Source of the DNA: Acidobacteriota bacterium
GTDB lineage: Bacteria > Acidobacteriota > Holophagae > Thermotomaculales > Thermotomaculaceae
DNA length: 64,000 nt
Direction: 5' to 3'
NCBI GenBank assembly: GCA_013152385.1
Contig: JAADGL010000010.1
Location: forward strand, 1 to 64,000
Shown one piece after another: positions 24,684-31,831 of the stretch. The position numbers and the translations under genes are program-made. How positions within the stretch are numbered: the first letter of the stretch is position 1; every line of letters begins with the position of its first letter. Under the pieces are notes generated by a model, which did no database searches, was not told the origin of the DNA, and worked only from the letters and a program-made list of their open reading frames with translations.

Positions 24684-26483
24684 TCAGCCCTCCACGATAA
24701 TGCCGGCCAATTTCAGCCGGTAAAGATTAAACCGGCGGTCCGCGTTTCTGGATTCGCAGAACGCCACAAGAAAATCGCCGTCAAAAAACTTCGGTGTGAT
24801 AATGCGTTCTTCCATCACATCCCCGCCCTTTTGTTTATACAACACTTTTACCCGATAGTGGCGCGCAATGGCAAACTGAAGGATTTCAACCCGGTCTTCA
24901 AGGGGGATATCGCCTTCCCGTTCAAGGGGAAGCATTGAGTTTTCCGCTTCCGTAAAACGGGGTTCGACACGATCCGGTCTGATTTCCGGGCCCGGTGCAA
25001 TCTGAAGCCGGTTAAAAAGGTCAATCAATCGGGAATAATCGTCATTCTCTTCCGCAGCGAAGCGAAAGGCCAATTCCTTTAAAAATTCCGTTATATCTGC
25101 CATATCCGCCCGGTGGAGCGGCAGAAAATCCCGGCTGATATGCAGTTCGGGAATCAGCCCCTTTTCCACCAGCAGCCGTTTCAGTTCCAGTGGTTTTTTA
25201 CTGCCATGAAGGGCAATAATCCGCTCGTCTTCATAAAAAATGTAACGGGAAACTTCATCCAGAGATTCAAGCCGTTTCTTCAGATTCTCCGTTCTGCAGA
25301 GCAGCACCGGGAATCCGGAAAGAATTTTGACCTCACCGAACCGTTCAAACGTATCGCGGATCATAAGCTTCAAATCCTGGGGGCATCGGGCGGAATGTTT
25401 CTCCACAAAAGAAATCAGGTCTTTTTCTGTCAACGCCTGCTTTCTGGCCTGGATTAATGAGCAGGAGTTGAAAACAAAATGGAAGACCTGATCAAATGAT
25501 TCCAGCAAAGCCACCCGGGTCAGTGTGTTCAAAACGGTGTCCGAAACGTTTTGCTCCGCGAGGATTCGGAATCCGGGCAAGACAAAGAAATCTTCCCGGA
25601 ATGCATCCGGAAACGAAACTTTTTTTGTATCCATAAACCGGATGGAAATATTTGTAAAAACAAAATGTTCCCTGTCTGTTGCCTTAATGAAATCACAGAG
25701 CTGAAGGAGTTCCCAGGCGGACTTTCCGGCCTGAAACCGGGATTTCTCCATCAAGGCACGTCCTCCGCTTGCCTTGGCCGCAGCATTCAGCTCGGCAAGC
25801 AGATTTCCGGAAAGGTTTGCTGCCATGTATTTAAAAAGATTGGTATAGAAAAAATCACGGCCGGGGAGCTGTTCCGGGATTGTAAGCCGCGTATCCTCTG
25901 TCCCGGGGATCAGAATTTTTGAAGCCAGCATAAAGTCATAGAGGACATCAAAAGCCTTTTTCGAAATCGAACGGTTTAATTTTTCCGAAACATATTCCAG
26001 CATTCGTTTCCCCGGGGCCAAATCATGAAGGCACCGGGTTTTTTTCATCAAAATTCCGTTGGCCAGTGCAATATACGCAGCATAGGCAAGGTGGCCGGAA
26101 ACCAATTCCCGTTCATCCACTTTTTCAAATCCCGGCCCGTGTTCCGCCATAATTTCTTTCAGCACCTCGGGGAAATATGCATTCATGCTGTCGTCAACTG
26201 CAAAAAAAGCAAAATTCTGAAAATATTGCGCCTCTTCCCGGCTGCATTTTCCGGTATTTAATATTGCTTTCAGCGCCCGGCTGTCTTCCGGGCTCAACCG
26301 GGCAAGCGCGCTGCGGATATTTTCTGCATCTGTCAGCTGAGGGAGAATCGTTTTCAGCAGCACCGTTGTGTTGCCGTCCAAATCCGCTCCGCTGTCAAGA
26401 TACGCGCACTGAATTTTACGGGTTACCGCAATATTGTAAAGTTCCGGCCCGCTGAGTCTGCCGATCAGTTCAATGTAATCCAT
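24684..26483 (-). CDS. XPB-partner protein with helicase-associated and WYL-like domains
   Basis: The 599-residue protein is encoded directly after the XPB helicase, overlapping it by 14 bases, with GGAGAG before ATG 26483. Its N-terminal 500 residues are mostly helical with winged-helix-like pieces and resemble the helicase-associated (Helicase_C_3/XPB N-terminal-like) proteins that accompany XPB in Mycobacterium and other bacteria. The last 70 residues (LEDRVEILQFAIARHYRVKV onward) have the WYL pattern: an Ala-Ile-hydrophobic helix, a V.YK strand, RIITPKFF and a final RRFNLYRL. WYL domains bind nucleic acids or nucleotides. I infer a helicase accessory subunit; the role is unproven. Confidence 0.68.
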   Translation of the reverse strand: MDYIELIGRLSGPELYNIAVTRKIQCAYLDSGADLDGNTTVLLKTILPQLTDAENIRSALARLSPEDSRALKAILNTGKCSREEAQYFQNFAFFAVDDSMNAYFPEVLKEIMAEHGPGFEKVDERELVSGHLAYAAYIALANGILMKKTRCLHDLAPGKRMLEYVSEKLNRSISKKAFDVLYDFMLASKILIPGTEDTRLTIPEQLPGRDFFYTNLFKYMAANLSGNLLAELNAAAKASGGRALMEKSRFQAGKSAWELLQLCDFIKATDREHFVFTNISIRFMDTKKVSFPDAFREDFFVLPGFRILAEQNVSDTVLNTLTRVALLESFDQVFHFVFNSCSLIQARKQALTEKDLISFVEKHSARCPQDLKLMIRDTFERFGEVKILSGFPVLLCRTENLKKRLESLDEVSRYIFYEDERIIALHGSKKPLELKRLLVEKGLIPELHISRDFLPLHRADMADITEFLKELAFRFAAEENDDYSRLIDLFNRLQIAPGPEIRPDRVEPRFTEAENSMLPLEREGDIPLEDRVEILQFAIARHYRVKVLYKQKGGDVMEERIITPKFFDGDFLVAFCESRNADRRFNLYRLKLAGIIVEG

Positions 26484-28125
26484 AATGCTCTCCGTTTTCA
26501 ATTGTATAGCGGTACCCCTGTTCGGAAAGAAAAATCTGGCGGTTCCGGGCAAATCTTACCTCCACACTCCGGTCCGTTACCAGGGTATAAAAAATTGCTT
26601 CATTGAGCCCCGGTTTGGGGCGCAGCACCCGCCCCAGCCGCTGGGCCTCTTCCTGCCTGGACCCGAAAGTACCGGATATCTGTATGGCAACATTGGCATC
26701 GGGCAGGTCCACGGCAAAGTTCGCCACCTTTGAGACCGCAAGCTGGCGGGCTTCTCCGTTTTTAAACGCTTCAAAAATCCGGTCCCGTTCTTTCTGAGGA
26801 GTGGCTCCGGTAATAATCGGCATTCCGAATTGTTTTGAAATTTCCTTCAACTGTTTCAGATACTGGCCGATAATCAGAACATTGTCATCCCGGTGTTTTT
26901 TAAGGAGATGGGCGACAACCGGCAACTTCATCGGATTTTCCGACGCGATTCGAAATGCCCGCCGGTTGTTTGCCATACTGTAGTCGTATGAAACAGATTC
27001 CGACAACGGCACACGGATTTCCACACAATGCGCCTGCGCGATGAATCCCTGCCGTTCCAGGTCTTTCCACGGGATATCAAATTTTTTCGGCCCGATCAGG
27101 GCGAAAACGTCCTTTTCATTGCCGTCTTCCCGCACCAGGGTGGCGGTCAGGCCCAGGCGCCGTTTGGCCTGCAGGGAAGAGACTGCGCGGAACACGGGAG
27201 CCGGCAGCAGGTGAACCTCGTCATAAATAATCAGCCCCCAGTTCCGGGAATCAAAGATTTCAAAATACTTGAATTCATCGTCCCGGGATTTTCGGTAAGT
27301 CAGAATCTGATACGTTGCCACCGTGACCGGCTGAACATTCTTTGTTTCACCGCTGTATTCCCCCACCTGTTCTTCGGCGAGCCCGGTTCGCTCCACCAAT
27401 TCCCGTTTCCACTGTTTCAGCGCTGTCGTGTTTGTGGTCAGTACCAGGGTATTTGCCCGGACTCTGGCCATAATTCCAATTCCGACAATGGTTTTCCCCG
27501 CTCCGCAGGGCATTACCACCACACCGCTTCCCCCTTCCGCTGAGCCATTGGCATAAAAAATATCCACAGCTGCTTCCTGATACGGCCTCAGCTGCAGTTT
27601 CTCCGGGTCAATTTTTACATCCAGAGGGTCGCCGTCTTCATAACCCGCGACATCCCGTGCCGGCAGCCCCAGCTCCATCAGCACCTGTTTCACATCTCCC
27701 CGGGAAGCGGGGCTCACGTAAATTCTGCCGTTGACAGCCCGGATAATGTGATTTGCCATCGGCTCGAAATTGAGCACCCGCCGGTACGCGTCCGCATCTT
27801 CAATATCAAGATAGAAGCCGTCCTCCCCCCGTTTGAGCACCACTTTTCCGAAAGCATGGTATTCTTCATCAATTTCTGTCAGAAGCGTGTGGGAAATGGG
27901 ATATTTACTCCATTTTCGGAGAAAATCGACAATTTCACCGTAACGGACTCCGCAGGCCGCCGCATTCCAGAGAGAAATCGGTGTAATCCTGTATGTGTGA
28001 ATATACTCGGGAGATTTAACCATCTCCGAAAAACTGCCGAGAAATCCCCTGACTTCCGGATAAGCCGGATTCTGGACTTCCGCCAGTACGGTTCTGTCAG
28101 ACTGGATAATCAGCGGTTTTTCCAT
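26470..28125 (-). CDS. XPB/Ssl2-type superfamily 2 DNA helicase
   Basis: The 551-residue protein has an N-terminal damage-recognition-like region (about 1-170) and two RecA-like domains. Motif I is MPCGAGKT (about 205-212), motif II DEVH (about 302-305), and the XPB-specific RED motif occurs in TATLVREDG (about 332-334). Motif VI is EAQRLGRVLRPK. XPB unwinds DNA in nucleotide-excision repair and transcription in archaea and eukaryotes; bacterial copies occur in mycobacteria, spirochaetes and others. The second of two adjacent ATGs is preferred for its spacing from AAGGAG. A WYL-domain gene follows in the same operon. The start faces a divergent promoter. Confidence 0.92.
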   Translation of the reverse strand: MEKPLIIQSDRTVLAEVQNPAYPEVRGFLGSFSEMVKSPEYIHTYRITPISLWNAAACGVRYGEIVDFLRKWSKYPISHTLLTEIDEEYHAFGKVVLKRGEDGFYLDIEDADAYRRVLNFEPMANHIIRAVNGRIYVSPASRGDVKQVLMELGLPARDVAGYEDGDPLDVKIDPEKLQLRPYQEAAVDIFYANGSAEGGSGVVVMPCGAGKTIVGIGIMARVRANTLVLTTNTTALKQWKRELVERTGLAEEQVGEYSGETKNVQPVTVATYQILTYRKSRDDEFKYFEIFDSRNWGLIIYDEVHLLPAPVFRAVSSLQAKRRLGLTATLVREDGNEKDVFALIGPKKFDIPWKDLERQGFIAQAHCVEIRVPLSESVSYDYSMANNRRAFRIASENPMKLPVVAHLLKKHRDDNVLIIGQYLKQLKEISKQFGMPIITGATPQKERDRIFEAFKNGEARQLAVSKVANFAVDLPDANVAIQISGTFGSRQEEAQRLGRVLRPKPGLNEAIFYTLVTDRSVEVRFARNRQIFLSEQGYRYTIENGEHYGLH

Positions 28126-28198
28126 CATTCTCCTTTTTGTAAATTCCGTTTATTCATCCGTGGTGTCACCTGAAACAGGCACATGCATACTCACGCCC

Positions 28199-28227
28199 AT
28201 TATATGCGTTTTTTGTTGACATAAAAA
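28199..28227 (-). promoter_or_regulatory. Promoter of the XPB operon
   Basis: TATAAT on the minus strand (28204-28199) lies 17 bases from a weak TTTTTA -35 (28227-28222). It abuts the divergent promoter for the DUF4870 gene, so the -35 regions overlap. Confidence 0.45.
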
Positions 28228-28244
28228 GGTGATTTTCCTATGAT
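28216..28244 (+). promoter_or_regulatory. Promoter of the DUF4870 gene
   Basis: A consensus TTGACA (28216-28221) and TATGAT (28239-28244) are separated by 17 bases. They are followed by a leader of about 30 bases with GAGGAG before the ATG at 28280. Confidence 0.8.
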
Positions 28245-28279
28245 ATTTACAAATCGATTGTGTAGAGGAGAAAAAAATT

Positions 28280-28720
28280 ATGAGTAGTGATGTTATTTCA
28301 TGGAATGAAGGAAACTTTCAGGCGCCTCCCCCTCCCCCCGCAAACGGGGCCACACCGCCCCCGCCTCCTCCGGAAACCCCGGCACCGGAAGGCACAGGAG
28401 GGGAAATCAATGTTCTGATGGTAATCCTGGCATATTTCGGTATTCTCTGTCTGATTCCGTTTTTTGCGGAAAAAGATGACGAATTCGTCCAGTATCACGC
28501 CCGCCAGGGGCTGACCATGTTTCTGGCGGAAGTTGCCATTTTCATTGTTCTGATAATTCTCTCCATGATCCCCTTTCTGGGTTGCATTATTATGATTCTG
28601 GAACTGTTTTTCTGGCTTGGTGTACTGGTGTACCACATCATTTTAATGGTAAAGGCTTCCAAGGGGGAGCGGACCAAGGTGCCATACATTTCCACTTATG
28701 CCGAACGCTGGTTCAAGTAA
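28280..28720 (+). CDS. DUF4870/Tic20-like membrane protein with proline-rich head
   Basis: The 146-residue protein has a cytoplasmic-looking head with two Pro runs (about residues 16-32). Three hydrophobic segments follow (about 44-60, 76-98, 100-124), and FVQYHARQGL between the first and second is the hallmark of DUF4870-type proteins. The C-terminus is basic. The function is unknown. A strong promoter precedes it and a strong terminator follows, so it is probably monocistronic. The Pro-rich head could be a protein-protein contact, which is inference. Confidence 0.82.
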   Translation: MSSDVISWNEGNFQAPPPPPANGATPPPPPPETPAPEGTGGEINVLMVILAYFGILCLIPFFAEKDDEFVQYHARQGLTMFLAEVAIFIVLIILSMIPFLGCIIMILELFFWLGVLVYHIILMVKASKGERTKVPYISTYAERWFK

Positions 28721-29144
28721 ACCCACAAAAGGGGGCCGCGGCCCCCTTTTTTTTCTATTCTTTGCACTGTTTTCCGCTATTTTGCTTTTTATTCTCACGG
28801 ATAACGCGAAACCTCCGTCTCAACAGAAAATGGTCAAGTGGAGTATATTCCTGCTGAAGCACTACAAAACATCCATATCCCGACCCCTTGCTGCCCATAA
28901 CATCCGGTCCTGCCGTTTTCATCCCAGCTGCTCTGTTTATGCCAGAACCGCACTATTGCGTTTTGGGTTTGTGAAAGGCTGGAGCCTGGCCTTTATCCGT
29001 ATCCTGAAATGCAATCCCTTCTACGGTCATCCCCCCATTGAAGACCCCGTCCCTGCTGTTTCCAAGCAAAAATCCGGAAACAAACCGATGCCGGCCGCAG
29101 GGCGGCGCGGTGGGAAGAACCGAAACCGAAAGAGCAGCTCCTGA
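28698..29144 (+). CDS. yidD: Membrane protein insertion efficiency factor YidD
   Basis: The YidD core is at about residues 45-125 of the longest frame: SIFLLKHYKTSISRPL, then CRFHPSCSVYARTALLRFG, KGW.LAFIRILKCNPF. The three cysteines and the KCNPF end match the family, which helps Sec/YidC membrane insertion. The start is uncertain. The ATG at 28698 overlaps the DUF4870 gene and reads through its terminator, whose T run then encodes part of a hydrophobic helix (about residues 17-33). The ATG at 28830 gives a normal-length 104-residue YidD but lacks a ribosome site. The tail (about 127-148) is basic and Ser/Arg-rich. Confidence 0.85.
   Translation: MPNAGSSKPTKGGRGPLFFLFFALFSAILLFILTDNAKPPSQQKMVKWSIFLLKHYKTSISRPLAAHNIRSCRFHPSCSVYARTALLRFGFVKGWSLAFIRILKCNPFYGHPPIEDPVPAVSKQKSGNKPMPAAGRRGGKNRNRKSSS
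28727..28754 (+). terminator. Rho-independent terminator after the DUF4870 gene
   Basis: A perfect palindrome with stem AAAAGGGGG/CCCCCTTTT and a CCGCGG loop is followed by a run of eight T. It lies inside the longest reading frame of the next gene, yidD. Confidence 0.9.
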
Positions 29145-29180
29145 ATTTCAGGCTGAATTTTGTCTGTACCCGGAACCATG

Positions 29181-29186
29181 TATAAT
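29181..29186 (+). promoter_or_regulatory. -10 box for the DUF362 operon
   Basis: A consensus TATAAT lies 33 bases before the ATG at 29219, followed by GGAGGA. A plausible but short-spaced TTGTCT lies about 15 bases upstream. Confidence 0.45.
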
Positions 29187-29218
29187 AGTAAACAGAAAAA
29201 CAATCTTCGGAGGACGGT

Positions 29219-30127
29219 ATGGACAGGCGCGACTTTCTGCGGCAGGTGGCAAAGTGGACTGCGGGGGCACTTCTGGCTGCACCGGTTTTCAGGATAACAC
29301 CGGAATTGCTGGCGGCGGAACAGCCGGTTGCGAAAGTGGCAATTGGCACCGGCACAGACACTGCGGCCCTTGTCAAAAGAGTGCTGGCCCCCTTCGGAGG
29401 GATGAAGGCGTTTGTGAAACCGGGAGACCGGGTGGTGGTCAAACCCAACATCGGCTGGGACCGGCGCCCGGAGCAGGCGGCGGATACCAACCCGGATGTG
29501 GTGAAAGCGGTGGTGGAACTGGTTCTTCTTGCCGGAGCAAAGGAAGTGCTGGTTTTTGACAACACCTGCAACGAAGAACGGCGCTGTTACCATCAAAGCG
29601 GCATTAAACCGGCACTGGACGGAATGAAAAAGGTCCGGTGCAGCTACATTGACAAGCGGAAGTTTGTTCCGGTGGACATTTCAAAAGGAAAATCCATCCA
29701 CAAGTGGCTTTTTTACCGGGATGCCCTGGAAGCGGACTGCTATATCAACGTGCCGGTGGCAAAACACCATTCTCTTGCAGGACTGACCATCGGGCTGAAA
29801 AACATCATGGGCGTCATCGGCGGGCACAGGGGCCGGATTCATCACAATATCGGCCAGAATCTTGCCGACCTGAACACTGTAATCCGGCCGGCGGTAACCA
29901 TCGTGGATGCCACCCGGATTCTTCTTCGAAACGGCCCTCAGGGAGGTCGGCTGCAGGACGTTAAGGTGTTGAATACGGTTCTGGCATCTCCGGACATTGT
30001 TGCCGCAGATGCAGTGGCCACAACCCTTTTCGGGCTGAAACCGGCGGATATTCCCGCCACGCGGGCGGCTGCCGAAATGGGGCTGGGTGAAATGAACCTG
30101 AACCGAATAAAAAAAATCCGGGTATGA
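29219..30127 (+). CDS. DUF362 domain protein with Tat signal
   Basis: The 302-residue protein begins with a twin-arginine signal (RRDFLRQ, residues 3-9, then a hydrophobic stretch ending around AAP). The DUF362 domain follows with VVVKPNIGWDRRPEQAADTNPDVVKAVVELVLLAGAKEVLVFDN (about 71-114) and VPVAKHHSLAGLTIGLKNIMGVIGG (about 177-201). It probably acts in the periplasm, folded before export. DUF362 proteins commonly co-occur with ferredoxin domains. Here the next gene, one base after its stop, encodes a NapH/NapG-like Fe-S protein, so the two probably form one electron-transfer unit. The substrate is unknown. Confidence 0.9.
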   Translation: MDRRDFLRQVAKWTAGALLAAPVFRITPELLAAEQPVAKVAIGTGTDTAALVKRVLAPFGGMKAFVKPGDRVVVKPNIGWDRRPEQAADTNPDVVKAVVELVLLAGAKEVLVFDNTCNEERRCYHQSGIKPALDGMKKVRCSYIDKRKFVPVDISKGKSIHKWLFYRDALEADCYINVPVAKHHSLAGLTIGLKNIMGVIGGHRGRIHHNIGQNLADLNTVIRPAVTIVDATRILLRNGPQGGRLQDVKVLNTVLASPDIVAADAVATTLFGLKPADIPATRAAAEMGLGEMNLNRIKKIRV

Positions 30128-30128
30128 G

Positions 30129-31682
30129 ATGAAATATCGGCCTACCTGGCGGACAGCCCGAAAGCTGTCCCAGTTCCTGTTCCTTGTTCTTTTTCTTGTG
30201 CTGTTCCGGAAAACAGATTATGCAGGTTCCGATACCCTGCCCTATGCGGTCAATATCTTCTTTCGCTGGGATCCGCTGGTTGCCGCCACCGTAATGCTTT
30301 CTGCCCGAAAATTCATTCTGCTCCTGTTTCCGTCACTTTTCATTATTCTGCTGACCATCGTGTTCGGCCGGGTTTTCTGCGGATGGATTTGTCCCGTGGG
30401 GACGCTGCTTGACTGGCTGGACAAGGGCATCCGCCCCAAGCCCCGCCCCTCAATCCGGTTCAGAAAAATCAAATACCTGCTGCTGGTTCTATTGCTGGTT
30501 TCTTCGCTGTTCGGCCTTCAGCTGATTGGTTTTCTGGACCCCTTTTCTCTACTGGTCCGGGGAGGCACCTTCGCCGTTGACCCGATCTTCAATCTTATTG
30601 CCAGCGGATTTTTCAATACGGTTTACACACACGCCCCGGCACTGGCGGAACACGTGACAGAGCCGGTTTACACAGTGTTGAAAAACGGGATTCTCCCTTT
30701 TCGGCAGTCTTTCTATTTTCTCTCCGGGCTTTCACTGCTCATTCTTGCCGCAATCGGAGCAATGGAAAAGCTGGGAAAACGGTTCTGGTGCCGGAACCTC
30801 TGCCCGCTTGGCGCAATGCTGGCACTCTTTTCCCGCTGGAGTTTTTTCCGCCGGATTCCGTCCTCTTCCTGTAAAAACTGCCCTCAATGCGCGCCAAACT
30901 GCCGGATGAACGCTTTTGACCCCGATTCCGGAAAACTCCACCACGAAGAATGCAATATGTGTATGGATTGCGTGGACGATTGCCTGAACCAGTCCCCCCG
31001 GTTCACATTTACCCGGCAACGGGGCGGGCCGGAAACGGATTTAAGCCGCAGAGCTTTCGTAGCCAGCGCCCTTGCCGGAATAGCATTGCCGCTGGCAGTA
31101 AAAGTTAATGCCGCCTCCCGGGTTCCCCGCCCGCTGCTTCTCCGCCCACCGGGGGTGAAGAATGAAACGGATTTCCTTTCCCGCTGTGTCCGTTGCGGAG
31201 AATGTATGAAAGTCTGTATTGAAAATGCATTGCAGCCCTGTTTTTTTGAAAGCGGATACGAAGGAATGTTTTCACCGCGCCTGGTCCCGCGTCTCGGCTA
31301 CTGTGAATTCAACTGCACCCTCTGCGGCCAGGTCTGTCCCACCGGAGCGATCCCGAACCTTTCATTGCCGGAAAAACAGAAAGCCGTCATCGGGATTGCC
31401 GTATTTGACATCAACCGCTGCCTGCCTTACGCCAACGGTGTTCCCTGCATGGTCTGCGAAGAACACTGCCCCACAAGCCCGAAAGCAATTCGTTTCAGGA
31501 ACAAAACCGTAATGAACCGGGAGGGAAATCAGGTGCCGGTCAAACAACCGTACATAAAAGAAGGCCTGTGTATCGGCTGCGGCATCTGCGAAAACAAATG
31601 CCCGCTGCCGGGAGCTTCCGCCGTCCGGGTTATTACCGCATCCGGCGGCGGAGACACAGAATCCGGATACGGCGGGGAATAA
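30129..31682 (+). CDS. NapH/NapG-like fusion: membrane Fe-S protein with six predicted clusters
   Basis: The 517-residue protein has a NapH-like half with helices (about 14-30, 55-80, 110-140, 195-215) and CGWICP and CRNLCP motifs. Two Cx2Cx2Cx3C ferredoxin clusters follow at about 250-285. A second half begins with a twin-arginine-like SRRAFV plus hydrophobic stretch (about 303-325). It continues with CVRCGECMKVC, CEFNCTLCGQVCP, a CMVCEEHCP group and CIGCGICENKCP, resembling NapG. It likely carries electrons from quinol across the membrane to a periplasmic acceptor. It is co-transcribed with the DUF362 gene. The physiological partner reductase is not in the window. Confidence 0.87.
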   Translation: MKYRPTWRTARKLSQFLFLVLFLVLFRKTDYAGSDTLPYAVNIFFRWDPLVAATVMLSARKFILLLFPSLFIILLTIVFGRVFCGWICPVGTLLDWLDKGIRPKPRPSIRFRKIKYLLLVLLLVSSLFGLQLIGFLDPFSLLVRGGTFAVDPIFNLIASGFFNTVYTHAPALAEHVTEPVYTVLKNGILPFRQSFYFLSGLSLLILAAIGAMEKLGKRFWCRNLCPLGAMLALFSRWSFFRRIPSSSCKNCPQCAPNCRMNAFDPDSGKLHHEECNMCMDCVDDCLNQSPRFTFTRQRGGPETDLSRRAFVASALAGIALPLAVKVNAASRVPRPLLLRPPGVKNETDFLSRCVRCGECMKVCIENALQPCFFESGYEGMFSPRLVPRLGYCEFNCTLCGQVCPTGAIPNLSLPEKQKAVIGIAVFDINRCLPYANGVPCMVCEEHCPTSPKAIRFRNKTVMNREGNQVPVKQPYIKEGLCIGCGICENKCPLPGASAVRVITASGGGDTESGYGGE

Positions 31683-31749
31683 AAGCAACAAAACCTTCCG
31701 AAAACGGTGAAATTTAAACCGGAACTTGTCCATATCTTTGCGGAATACA

Positions 31750-31778
31750 TTGACAAATGACACCGAATTCAAGACAAT
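31750..31778 (+). promoter_or_regulatory. Promoter of the LVIVD-repeat gene
   Basis: TTGACA (31750-31755) and GACAAT (31773-31778) are spaced by 17 bases. An AAAGGGG ribosome site precedes ATG 31832. Confidence 0.45.
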
Positions 31779-31831
31779 CACAGGGATGAAAAAAATGTGC
31801 ATCTTTGAAACAACGAAGAAAAGGGGTATCC

